From positions 689,781-753,780 of the forward strand of contig NZ_LNUP01000011.1 of NCBI RefSeq assembly GCF_001512295.1: a stretch of 64,000 bases of DNA. The letters are read 5' to 3'. Shown piece after piece: positions 37,460 to 45,755 of this stretch. This DNA comes from Pseudomonas sp. EpS/L25. GTDB taxonomy: Bacteria; Pseudomonadota; Gammaproteobacteria; Pseudomonadales; Pseudomonadaceae. The position numbers and the translations under genes were made by a program. Position 1 is the first letter of the stretch; every line of letters begins with the position of its first letter. Under the pieces are notes generated by a model, which saw only the letters and a list, made by a program, of their open reading frames with translations, made no database searches and was not told where the DNA came from.

Positions 37460-39412
37460 TTAAATCCTGAAACGTCCAACCAAGTGACTCAGTTCTTCGG
37501 AAACGTTTACCAAGGAGCGAGAAACAGTCTTCGTTGTGCCCACCACCTCGGAAACTTGTTCGGCATCGGCACTTATGCCCAAAATATGTTTGTTGATGTC
37601 CTCAGCGACTTGGTGTTGTTCCTCTGCAGCAGTGGCGATCTGGATGTTCATGTCTTTGATTACCGTTACGGCGTTGTGTACTCCGGCGAACGCAGCCTCT
37701 ACTTGCGAGGTGTAAGCAACCGAAGCGTTGGACTGCTGCAGACTTTCTTTCATTTCCTGAGTAACGTTTTTGGTGCTGTCGACCAATTTGGACAAAAGTG
37801 CGTTGATCTGCTCGGTTGAATCGCTAGTTCGCTTGGCCAAGGCCCGCACCTCATCCGCGACCACAGCGAAACCACGGCCTTGATCACCGGCACGAGCTGC
37901 CTCAATTGCGGCATTCAGAGCCAGTAGATTGGTTTGCTGGGCGATGCCCTTAATCGTACCCAGGATCTCGTTAATCGCCTGTGTGTCCTGCTCCAGCCCC
38001 TGCAAAGAGCCCGACGCCGCGTGGATACGTGCTCCCAACACCTCTACCTGGTCGATCATCAAAGCAATTACCTGCTGGCCCACATCAGCCTGGTTCTCGC
38101 CCTCCTTCGCCGCTACGGCAGCGCTACTACAGCTTTTAGCAACTTCGTTGGCGGTAGCAACCATTTCATGGAACGCGGTGGATAGCATATCCACCGCTTG
38201 GGCCTGACGCTGAGCAACGTCGTCCAGCGTCGACGCTTGCTGCCCGACTCTGCCGGCGTTCTGCTCGACGCTTTCGCTGGACGCGCGAATATCGCCGATT
38301 AATGTTTGGATGCTCCCTATAAATGAATTGAAACCTGCCGCCAGGGCGGCCGTTTCGTCTCGACTACCCGTGTCGAGACGCTGAGTCAGATCGCCTTCAC
38401 CACTCGCAATCTGCCGCAGGCTCAAAGTCGTCTTGTTGATTGGCGAGATAAGCCGGTTAGCCAGCGTCCAGCCAAGACCGACGAAGATCAGAATCAGCAC
38501 CGCGCTCATTCCAGCAATGACTACAGCAATGCTCTTTGCTTTCGCGAGCAATTCCGAGGTCTCAATCAAACCAATGTATTTCCAGCCAAGTTTGCTGGAG
38601 CGATAGATATTCGCTGTGTAGTCCTTATCGCCCAGCTTGACTGTTAAATTTCCCGAATTCACCCCTGCAAGCGTTTTATAACCATCCCCAAGACTTTCCA
38701 GCGTCTTGAAATTGTGCGAAGGGTCGCTAGGATCTGCGATCACGTTGCCCGTATCCTCGACCAACATCAGATAGCCTGTGTCGCCAAAATGCACACGCTT
38801 GACCGCCTCGGTCAGCTGCTTAAGAGAAACATCAATACCAAGGACGCCATAACCCCCAGTGGCATCAGTGAAACGCTGGACTGTGGAAATGATAGTGGCG
38901 TCATCTTCAGGAAAGAAATAGGCCGCTGTTCGTACCGGCTTGCCACCGCCAGACAGGCCAGTGGTGAACCAAGTACTTTTGCGTGGATCGAAATTGGCCT
39001 TGATGGTAGAGGCTGGGTACTGCAGATAGCCGCCCTGGCTGGTGCCCATGTAGACATAAGCGTAGTTAGGATGCGACCTTCCAATTTGCGTAAAGTAACT
39101 CCACAACTCGCCTGCAATACCAAAAGAAGGTTGCTGTAATTGAGAGGGCTTGCCGATATCCATGTAATTGGGGAGGGTAGAGTCAGCGCTTTTAAACAGC
39201 GCACCATCGGAGAGCATAAGGGCGTTCTCAGCGACGCCACTTAAAAAGACATTGAAGCCATTATCGACTTCGGTCATCTGCTTGGTACTGCTTTCTTCGA
39301 AGTAGGTCGCCTCACGATCTATGGCCATTTTGGTGACAAATATCGTAATAATCACGATCGGAATAACCGTGACTGCTACAAAAGCCGCTATTAACTTGTT
39401 TCGTATGGTCAT
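37460..39412 (-). CDS. Methyl-accepting chemotaxis protein with dCache sensor
   Basis: A 650-residue chemoreceptor: membrane span near residues 7–29, a periplasmic double-Cache sensor domain (about 35–290, with [13 protein letters not shown] typical of dCache), a second span near 297–320 and HAMP. The cytoplasmic signalling hairpin has the conserved tip ([20 protein letters not shown]). No C-terminal methyltransferase-docking pentapeptide is seen. dCache_1 receptors often bind amino acids, but the ligand cannot be called. It is flanked by two Tus remnants and transcribed alone, in lower-G+C DNA than most of the window. Confidence 0.93.
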   Translation of the reverse strand: MTIRNKLIAAFVAVTVIPIVIITIFVTKMAIDREATYFEESSTKQMTEVDNGFNVFLSGVAENALMLSDGALFKSADSTLPNYMDIGKPSQLQQPSFGIAGELWSYFTQIGRSHPNYAYVYMGTSQGGYLQYPASTIKANFDPRKSTWFTTGLSGGGKPVRTAAYFFPEDDATIISTVQRFTDATGGYGVLGIDVSLKQLTEAVKRVHFGDTGYLMLVEDTGNVIADPSDPSHNFKTLESLGDGYKTLAGVNSGNLTVKLGDKDYTANIYRSSKLGWKYIGLIETSELLAKAKSIAVVIAGMSAVLILIFVGLGWTLANRLISPINKTTLSLRQIASGEGDLTQRLDTGSRDETAALAAGFNSFIGSIQTLIGDIRASSESVEQNAGRVGQQASTLDDVAQRQAQAVDMLSTAFHEMVATANEVAKSCSSAAVAAKEGENQADVGQQVIALMIDQVEVLGARIHAASGSLQGLEQDTQAINEILGTIKGIAQQTNLLALNAAIEAARAGDQGRGFAVVADEVRALAKRTSDSTEQINALLSKLVDSTKNVTQEMKESLQQSNASVAYTSQVEAAFAGVHNAVTVIKDMNIQIATAAEEQHQVAEDINKHILGISADAEQVSEVVGTTKTVSRSLVNVSEELSHLVGRFRI

Positions 39413-39661
39413 TTAGCACCCGGCATGAAGTGTGACTGGACAGGAGAGGCAACGGCAGAGCCATGATGTGATTTTTTAAGGATGGAAGACTACAGTGAGC
39501 ATGTAACGTGTTTTCGCCAAACCATAGTCACACGATTCCAAAATCCGCACATCGAAAAATTCGACAGGAAGCAGCGGCGGCGATAATTTTGACGGCTTTA
39601 TGATTCCGGCAGTATTCCAATTATCCGACCCATGAAAAGAAGTTTTAGGAAAGTCGGTTTT
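39413..39661. other. Intergenic region upstream of the chemoreceptor
   Basis: A+T-rich for this window, without a convincing reading frame. It should hold the promoter of the leftward chemoreceptor gene. No clear sigma-28 or other promoter motif was identified with confidence. Confidence 0.45.
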
Positions 39662-39940
39662 TTAGCGGCGGATGCGATAAGCCTTTCTGACGCTATCGGC
39701 TGAGTAATATCCAGGCGGACCGGGTATATAGATGTAGCGTTGTAGGGCGCTTTCCATCTGCGGCTGCCCAGTTAGCAATCTTATCTCTTTCTTTACCCAG
39801 ATGGTTTTTACGGCCTGACGCATGGCTAGCCATCGATTATCTAGATAGTGCGCCATTTGTTTGATTGCATATCCAAAGGCGCCGAATAAGACGACGACCC
39901 TGGCGCTATTGTCGATGACGATGAGCCAGTCCCCCGCACA
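39662..39940 (-). CDS. Possible fragment of a small membrane protein
   Basis: An open frame of about 90 codons contains a hydrophobic stretch (VVVLFGAFGYAI) followed by a basic, Trp-containing segment (NRWLAMRQAVKTIWVKKE) and a Pro/Tyr-rich end. An ATG occurs at 39856, after the hydrophobic stretch, but without a ribosome site, and a stop lies upstream of the stretch. I recognise no family. It could be the tail of a lost gene or a chance frame. Confidence 0.3.
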   Translation of the reverse strand, partial: CAGDWLIVIDNSARVVVLFGAFGYAIKQMAHYLDNRWLAMRQAVKTIWVKKEIRLLTGQPQMESALQRYIYIPGPPGYYSADSVRKAYRIRR

Positions 39941-40284
39941 CTACAGAATGCAGCGTTGCCGCGAACGCACTTGTAATTAGGGCGGCGCTTGTGCCGAATA
40001 TAAGAACTCAGCGGCGCAGTGGTCGGTTCATGAGAGATACTGGCGCTCTGAAGATAAGTTACATACCTCCAGGGACTGCAATGCCCACAGCAACGACCAA
40101 TTCTTGTACTGCAGCGACCTTCGCCCCTCCTTGCCTATACGCTGAACGGGAGGGTTCAAGCCGCTCTATCCCGCGGCTTAGGGGCGGTGCCTACAAACGA
40201 CGATCATGGCCAAGCAATCGTTAAAGCCACTTCGATGGACTGATCCAAGCGTTGGTAGTGATCAAAACTGCTTTGAGCGATCCC

Positions 40285-40500
40285 TAGGGTCTGAGCGCTG
40301 CGCGACTTTGATCGTGCGGCCCGCGGCCGCCAGCATGGGGATGTGAAGGCGCGGGCTGAGGTGTAGGCAGAGCGCAATTTCTACCTGTCTACCGATGGCA
40401 AGTGAATGAATATGAAGGAGGGTGAGCGGGTACCCTCAAGATGCCTTCGACCTATCGGCTGGGCGGCATCACCTTCGAGTCACAGGTCTAGCGCCTGAGC
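40285..40500 (+). pseudogene. Degraded tus-family fragment (copy 2, C-terminal block)
   Basis: This block matches the C-terminal part of the first degraded copy almost base for base (LRDFDRAARGRQHGDVKARAE, then NFYLSTDG) with three in-frame stops. The similarity continues to a shared PSTY-containing tail. It is the same subfamily as copy 1 and related to the intact Tus at 45756–46700. No N-terminal part is found directly upstream. Confidence 0.8.
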
Positions 40501-40744
40501 TCAAGTGTGGTTTTGCAGCGAGATACCTGTCCAGCGTAACGGAGGCAATCCTGGTAGCCAGCCGGTATGGGTTTGCCTGGTGACCTGCACCAGTTGCCAA
40601 GCACTGCCATCATCAAAAAATCACTGTTACCAGGATCAAAAGATCGATCGGGTGCCCACCTGAGGATCTGGCTGCCCAGAGACCGCATTGTCCAGGCGAC
40701 CACCGAGCAAAGCAGGTGAAGCAGCGGTGCGCCTCCCAAGGCTT

Positions 40745-40830
40745 CGACGGCAGAGACCGAGAGTAGGGCGCAGCAGCAAGGGATACCGATCGGGCAGACG
40801 CCCGAGTACCAGGGTTGCGGATCGTGCGCT
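40745..40830 (+). pseudogene. Degraded tus-family fragment (copy 2, middle block)
   Basis: A short stretch encoding ESRAQQQGIPIGQTPEYQ matches the middle of the first degraded copy (near 36955–37015). It lies downstream of the C-terminal block of copy 2, so the normal gene order is scrambled or two separate fragments are present. About 340 bases around it (40831–41175) show no other gene. Confidence 0.7.
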
Positions 40831-41175
40831 ACCTCCATACTGTACTAACCATTTAACATAATATACATTATGCGAAGTCGTGGTTATGAAGGTTGACCTG
40901 GGCCTCGTGGTTTTTACGCCTGGACCCTCCACCTGCGATTCCAGCCTACCAGGATCGTCGCCAAGCGATGCCAGTCACAGACGCCTATCCATCAGCACCG
41001 CAGAATCCACCTGCCCGTTTTCTGCCGGTGCTCATCTCTCGCCGTGATCCCAGCCGTATGCCCGTGCAGGTTTGAACAAGTCGCTACCGGCAGCTTTAAT
41101 CCGATGACACCTTCCACGTCACGATTCCGCTTCCACGTCCCGCCGATTCTCCATTTCTTCCGAAAGGAGCTTTGC

Positions 41176-42357
41176 ATGGCCTATCAAGCCGCTTCCGATC
41201 GCTACGACCGTATTCCTTACCGCCGCGTGGGTCGCAGCGGTCTGGTGCTGCCAGCGCTGTCCCTTGGGCTGTGGCACAACTTCGGTGACAGCACGCCGCT
41301 GGATCGGCAGCGCGCCTTGCTGCGCACCGCCTTCGATTTGGGCATCAATCACTTCGATCTGGCCAACAACTACGGCCCACCTTATGGCAGCGCCGAGATC
41401 AATTTCGGCCGGCTGCTGCGCGAGGACTTCGCCGCCTACCGCGACGAGCTCATCATCTCCAGCAAGGCCGGCTGGGACATGTGGCCCGGACCCTATGGCC
41501 AAGGTGGCGGCTCGCGCAAATACGTCCTGGCCAGCCTGGACCAGAGCCTCAAACGCCTGGGGCTGGATTACGTCGACATCTTCTATTCGCACCGTTTCGA
41601 TCCGGATACGCCGCTGGAGGAAACCGCCGGTGCCCTGGCCACTGCGGTACAGCAAGGCAAGGCCCTCTATATAGGTATCAGCTCCTATTCAGGTACCAAG
41701 ACCCGCGAAATGGCCAAGCTCTTGGCCGACTGGAAGATTCCGCTGCTGATCCACCAGCCTGCTTACAACCTGCTCAACCGCTGGATCGAGAAGGACCTGC
41801 TGGACGCGACCGAAGAGCTGGGCAGCGGCGTGATCGCCTTCACGCCCCTGGCTCAGGGGCTGCTGACCGACAAGTACCTCGATGGCGTGCCCGCCGATGC
41901 CCGGGTCAACCAGCCCGGTGGGCAGTCGCTGCAGCAGGGTCATCTGTCGGCCGAGAATCTCGAGCGGGTCCGCGCCTTGAACGCCATCGCCAAGCGCCGT
42001 GGCCAGAGCCTGGCCCAGCTGGCCCTGGCCTGGACCCTGCGCGACCCACGCGTCACCAGTACCCTGATGCCGGGTACCCGTCAATCCACCTACAGCTCGG
42101 CCTATCTGGCGGCTGCACCCTTCGCCAAGATCACCCTGGACATGATGCAGCATGCCGATCCCGCCCATCCCTCGGCCCAGCCGGTACCCTACGTCGGCAT
42201 CCAGTACGTGACCATCCCCGAGTTCCAGGCCCTGGGTACCAGCATCGGCCAGCTGTTCGCCGCGGCCCTTACCGGCCAGATGAGCGTCGAGCAGGCGCTG
42301 ACCGCCGCCCAGACCGCGACGGTGCGCGACATGAAACGCGCCGGCTATCCCAAGTAA
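41176..42357 (+). CDS. Chimera: aldo/keto reductase fused to tail of polyol-binding protein
   Basis: Residues 1–297 are a YghZ-type aldo/keto reductase with its catalytic residues (FDLANNYGPPYGS, SSKAGWDMWPGPYG, FYSHRFDPDTPLEE). From about residue 298 (near 42064–42085) the sequence switches to the last 93 residues of an MtlE/SmoE-type sugar-alcohol ABC binding protein (AAPFAKITLDMMQ, AQPVPYVGIQYVTIPEF, RAGYPK). The last part of the barrel and the NADP-phosphate loop that should follow TSTL are lost. The frame is intact with an AGGAG ribosome site. It is probably the product of a deletion; enzyme activity is doubtful. Confidence 0.85.
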   Translation: MAYQAASDRYDRIPYRRVGRSGLVLPALSLGLWHNFGDSTPLDRQRALLRTAFDLGINHFDLANNYGPPYGSAEINFGRLLREDFAAYRDELIISSKAGWDMWPGPYGQGGGSRKYVLASLDQSLKRLGLDYVDIFYSHRFDPDTPLEETAGALATAVQQGKALYIGISSYSGTKTREMAKLLADWKIPLLIHQPAYNLLNRWIEKDLLDATEELGSGVIAFTPLAQGLLTDKYLDGVPADARVNQPGGQSLQQGHLSAENLERVRALNAIAKRRGQSLAQLALAWTLRDPRVTSTLMPGTRQSTYSSAYLAAAPFAKITLDMMQHADPAHPSAQPVPYVGIQYVTIPEFQALGTSIGQLFAAALTGQMSVEQALTAAQTATVRDMKRAGYPK

Positions 42358-42421
42358 CCGACTGACCGCCGCGGTGCACCTGGGGCACCGCGGCCCCAAG
42401 CTGCCCAGCGGAGCGACGAGC

Positions 42422-43195
42422 ATGAACAGACTGGAAGGAAAGAGCGCGCTGATCACCGGAGCGGCCCGCGGCATTGGCAAGACCTTCGCCAAGGCCTATC
42501 TCGAGCAAGGCGCGACGGTGGCCATCGCCGACATCAACATCGACAAGGCTCGCGAGACCGCCGCGGAGCTGGGCGATCGCGCCTATGCCGTGGCGTTGGA
42601 CGTGACCGACCAGGTCGCCATCGACGCCGCCATCGCCCAGGTGGTCGCCACCACCGGCAAGCTGGATATCCTGGTCAACAACGCGGCGCTGTTCGACCTG
42701 GCACCCATCGTCGAGATCACCCGCGAAAGCTATGACCGGCTGTTCGCCATCAACGTCGCCGGTACCCTCTTCACCTTGCAGGCCGCCGCGCGGCAGATGA
42801 TCGTCCAGGGCCACGGCGGCAAGATCATCAACATGGCCAGCCAGGCCGGCCGCCGCGGGGAAGCCCTGGTCGCGGTCTATTGCGCGACCAAGGCCGCCGT
42901 GATCAGCCTCACCCAGTCGGCAGGTCTCAACCTCATCGAGCACCGCATCAACGTCAATGCCATCGCCCCCGGTGTGGTGGACGGCGAGCACTGGGCGGGT
43001 GTGGACGCTCTCTTCGCGCGTTACGAGAATCGCCCGCTGGGTGAGAAGAAACGTCTGGTCGGCGAGGCCGTCCCCTATGGCCGGATGGGCACGGCGCAGG
43101 ACCTGGTGGGCATGGCGCTGTTCCTGGCATCCAGCGACAGCGACTACGTGGTGTCCCAGACCTACAACGTCGACGGTGGCAACTGGATGAGCTGA
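42422..43195 (+). CDS. Sorbitol/L-iditol dehydrogenase-like SDR
   Basis: A 257-residue classical short-chain dehydrogenase: cofactor motif TGAARGIG, NNAA, catalytic Ser (NMASQAG) and YCATK, ending in the GGNWMS typical of the SmoS/PolS group. These enzymes oxidise sorbitol, L-iditol or galactitol to keto sugars. It follows the polyol-binding-protein tail by 65 bases, which supports a polyol catabolic origin. The permease, ATPase and kinase genes of a normal mtl/smo operon are missing. Confidence 0.88.
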   Translation: MNRLEGKSALITGAARGIGKTFAKAYLEQGATVAIADINIDKARETAAELGDRAYAVALDVTDQVAIDAAIAQVVATTGKLDILVNNAALFDLAPIVEITRESYDRLFAINVAGTLFTLQAAARQMIVQGHGGKIINMASQAGRRGEALVAVYCATKAAVISLTQSAGLNLIEHRINVNAIAPGVVDGEHWAGVDALFARYENRPLGEKKRLVGEAVPYGRMGTAQDLVGMALFLASSDSDYVVSQTYNVDGGNWMS

Positions 43196-43206
43196 GCGAT
43201 GCGCCT

Positions 43207-43800
43207 TCAGCTCAGGTCGTGCAGGTCCTTGCCGAGCGCCGGACCGATCCGCAGGTCGGCGAAGGTGACTTCCAGGCCTTCGCGCTGCGGCGAGCAGCAA
43301 TAGGGCCCGACCTGCAAGGCCCCACCCTCGCCCTGCGCGAAGCGGCACAGGCGCAGCAACGGCCAGAGCTGGCCATCGAGCGAGTACTGGATGCGCAGCA
43401 CCTCGGCCTGCAGCGTCAGGCGCAGCCAGAAACCGTGCAATGCATCCGGTACCGCCCCCAGCGCCCAGTCGGAATGTCCCAGCGTCAGGACGCTGCCCAG
43501 GTGGGCGATGCCGTCGTTGATCTCCAGCCCGGTCTTGCACCACCGCTCGCTGCTCCGGCGCACCATCAGCCCGGCCTGGTCGTACAGTGCGGTGAAGGTC
43601 CCGGTGACCCTGACTTGCGCGGTGAAGTCCGCTGCCACCGGGTGGCCGAGAAAATGCCCGCTGTCGCGCGCGAAGCCGTACTGGGTCTTCTGCCAGAAGT
43701 CACTGTCGGCGTCGGTGCGGACGTGCAGCGAACCCTCGATCTCGGACCAGCGTCGCGGCTCGTTCAGCCAAAGGGGAGACGGGACGTTCGCGGATTCCAT
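43207..43800 (-). CDS. DUF1349 beta-sandwich protein
   Basis: A 197-residue protein of the DUF1349 (concanavalin-like) family with WCKTGLEINDG, the YDQAGLMVRRSSERW segment and GPYCCSPQREGLEVTF. Members often sit beside carbohydrate genes; the function is unproven. No signal peptide is seen. The ATG at 43800 is used, with a GTG 11 codons upstream as an alternative. It is convergent with the SDR gene, 11 bases apart. Confidence 0.85.
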   Translation of the reverse strand: MESANVPSPLWLNEPRRWSEIEGSLHVRTDADSDFWQKTQYGFARDSGHFLGHPVAADFTAQVRVTGTFTALYDQAGLMVRRSSERWCKTGLEINDGIAHLGSVLTLGHSDWALGAVPDALHGFWLRLTLQAEVLRIQYSLDGQLWPLLRLCRFAQGEGGALQVGPYCCSPQREGLEVTFADLRIGPALGKDLHDLS

Positions 43801-43879
43801 GGCAGCATCCAGAGTGAGTTGGGCTGCGGACACCTTAGTCCAAGGTACCGCGGCGTGCCAAAGGAGGCAGCTGTCGACG

Positions 43880-44371
43880 CTAGCCGAAGAAGGCCAGCAG
43901 CTGATGGGGATAGAGCTTGGTGACCATCATCAGGACGATGACGAACATTCCTGAAAAGCCCGCTACGCCCATCCAGAACCAGAGTGCATATGCTCGCTGG
44001 AATTCCGGCCCCAGCGCCCTGCCCTCGGCGACGGCCCCCTGGGCCAGCTGCAGCATCCGACCTTGCAGCCAGAGCACGGGTAGCCAGAGTGCGCCTATCG
44101 CGAAGAATAGCACCAGCGAACCCGACACCCAGCCCGAAGATACCGGGAGCCCCAGCAGGCTGACCAGCGCGATGCCCGTGCCCAGTTGCAGGAATCCCGC
44201 CGGCGTGGTGATCCAGGTATCGAAGAACACCACCATCCGTGCAACCTCGGCGATCACCTGGGGCCTGCGGCTGCGGGTAGCGGCGATCAGGTAGAGATAG
44301 GAGCTCATGCCGAAGCCGAACAGGAACACGGCGGCCAGGATGTGCAGATACTTCAGTGTCAGATAGGTCAT
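43880..44371 (-). CDS. DUF2269 integral membrane protein
   Basis: A 163-residue protein with four predicted membrane spans (YLHILAAVFLFGFGMSSYLY, TPAGFLQLGTGIALVSLLG, SLVLFFAIGALWLPVLWL, WFWMGVAGFSGMFVIVLMM) and the layout of the DUF2269 family. Its ATG overlaps the TGA of the upstream dehydrogenase remnant (ATGA), so it was translationally coupled to it. Function unknown; this pair recurs in proteobacteria, which suggests a shared role. Confidence 0.85.
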   Translation of the reverse strand: MTYLTLKYLHILAAVFLFGFGMSSYLYLIAATRSRRPQVIAEVARMVVFFDTWITTPAGFLQLGTGIALVSLLGLPVSSGWVSGSLVLFFAIGALWLPVLWLQGRMLQLAQGAVAEGRALGPEFQRAYALWFWMGVAGFSGMFVIVLMMVTKLYPHQLLAFFG

Positions 44372-45194
44372 CGCGTCCACTCCGTGACCGTGATGAACGA
44401 GGGGCCTATCTCGTCCAGGTACTCCTGTAGGTCCAGCTCACCCACGCAGATGCGGGCACCGGGGACTGGTCGATAACCGGCAGCCATCTTCCGCGCCAGA
44501 GCGATGGCCGCGCAGCAGGGAATCTGCGGTCCCTTGTCATGCGTCGCCAGCAACTCCCAGCGGTAGCTCAGGGGGCGGTCATCCGCTGCCAGGCCGGTCA
44601 GCTCCAGGTAGAAAGCACTCTTGCCGTTGCCGAACTTCTCGAACCCCTGGCCAAGGCGATGCAACCAGCGCGCCACCCGGTCGGTGTCGCTCACCACGCC
44701 ACTACGCACGAGCCTCGCCAGCAGATAGTTGGCCAGGGTGCCTAGCGCCAGCCCGGGCCCGGCCTTGAAACGGACGTCGCGTGCGCCATAGCGCTGGGGG
44801 AAAAGCTCCATGTCCGGCACGTCCACATCGGCGACCAGCCGCCAGCCGCGGATGCCCTTTATCTTCACCGGGTACAGTCCCTGCCACCCTGCTACCTCGA
44901 CGGGCTGGCCATTGCGCCACTGCGGAATGGGGCGGCCGGCATAACTGAGCACACCCTTGACGGTGGAAAGGCCCGGCATCCTGGCGGACGAGGTGATGCC
45001 GTAGTGCAGCGTTTCGACGCGCATGTTGTCGCCTGCTCGGGCAATGAAGGCGTCGATGACGGCCGCTGACAGGGTGGGTACCGAGCTACAGCCGCTGAGG
45101 ATGGCGACGCCCCGGGCCGCGGCCGCCTGGTTCAGTTGATGGAACCGAAGTTTCCGTATGCACCGACCACCATCACGCGCAGTTCTACCGGCAT
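44368..45194 (-). pseudogene. Saccharopine-dehydrogenase-like gene with most of its Rossmann domain deleted
   Basis: From the ATG at 45194 the first 20 codons encode a normal dinucleotide motif (MVVGAYGNFGS) and then hit a stop. Only after a frame change does the family's later part resume (AILSGCSSVPTLSAAVID through to the C-terminus). About 100 residues of the cofactor domain are missing at the junction near 45130–45145. The frame from 45198 looks open but starts with arginine-rich noise. The remainder matches saccharopine-dehydrogenase-like oxidoreductases. The product cannot bind NADP normally. Confidence 0.8.
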
Positions 45195-45354
45195 CCATCC
45201 CATCCCCTGTCCAACCACAGACTCGTCCCCGAACTGACGGCGACGCTTAGGGGAGCATAGGACAACTCAGGGACGCATGCAGGGCTCGCTTCAGTCTGCC
45301 GAAAGACGGTACCGGGCATGGCTTGGCGATTCGGCGGGACTTTTCGCCAGGCAA

Positions 45355-45380
45355 GAAAAAAGGGAGCCCTCGGGCTCCCT
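45355..45380 (-). terminator. Rho-independent terminator of the Crc-type RNA
   Basis: On the minus strand the stem AGGGAGCCC / GGGCTCCCT is followed directly by six U residues. It defines the 3' end of the small RNA encoded upstream of it. Confidence 0.88.
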
Positions 45381-45577
45381 AATCCAGGTACGCGTTGTCC
45401 TCTTGTTTTTGTTGTCGGACGTCAGCGTCATCGATTGTCAGTACGCCCCACCAGGAGGTGGGAAGTGAACAGATTACTTTGGTCACTCGAAGGAGCTCCA
45501 AAATGATCGGTTCGCGAGCTTCAGCCGTCTTGTTCTTGTTGTGGGCTTGTGGCGGCGCATCTTGTTGTTCTTGTGCC
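45355..45577 (-). ncRNA. CrcZ/CrcY/CrcX-family Hfq-sequestering small RNA
   Basis: The transcript would be about 222 bases, from just after the sigma-54 promoter to the terminator. It carries three A-rich CA motifs: CACAAGAACAACAAGA at the 5' end, CACAACAAGAACAAGA near 45530–45545, and ACAACAAAAACAAGAGGA near 45400–45415. These motifs are the sites by which Crc-family RNAs titrate Hfq and so relieve catabolite repression in pseudomonads. The promoter, paired GTTAC sites and terminator complete the picture. It is shorter than the 300–400 bases I recall for known family members. Which of CrcX, Y or Z it corresponds to cannot be decided here. Confidence 0.85.
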
Positions 45578-45583
45578 AATAAT

Positions 45584-45602
45584 AAAGCAGGCACTGTGCC
45601 AA
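45584..45602 (-). promoter_or_regulatory. Sigma-54 promoter of the Crc-type RNA
   Basis: TTGGCACAGTGCCTGCTTT on the minus strand matches the -24/-12 consensus, with exactly ten bases between the GG and GC dinucleotides. The predicted start near 45575–45577 coincides with the first CA motif. Confidence 0.88.
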
Positions 45603-45676
45603 CATTATCAAGTCATTGAAAATAAAGGATTTTAAAAAATAACAACCAGTCACAGGCCCGGCGCAGCGAAGATTTC

Positions 45677-45733
45677 GTTACCTTTTCACCCGCTGCCGAA
45701 GGATCTCGTTACGACCTGGCTGCATCCGGTAAC
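45677..45733 (-). promoter_or_regulatory. Putative CbrB activator sites
   Basis: GTTAC at 45708–45712 and GTAAC at 45729–45733 form an inverted pair with a 16-base spacer, and another GTTAC is at 45677–45681. They lie about 100–160 bases upstream of the RNA start, where a sigma-54 activator binds. Paired GTTAC/GTAAC sites are reported for CbrB; the assignment is from memory of that pattern. Confidence 0.7.
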
Positions 45734-45755
45734 GACCTTGCCTCCCCCGCCTCGA

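Noticed and set aside
39991-40224. Rightward 77-codon frame
   Set aside because: No ribosome site, no family and a composition unlike a real protein.
45395-45619. Small rightward Cys-rich frame, including a 38-codon version with a ribosome-like site
   Set aside because: It is the complement of the Crc-type RNA; its Leu/Cys-rich look comes from reading the CA motifs backwards.
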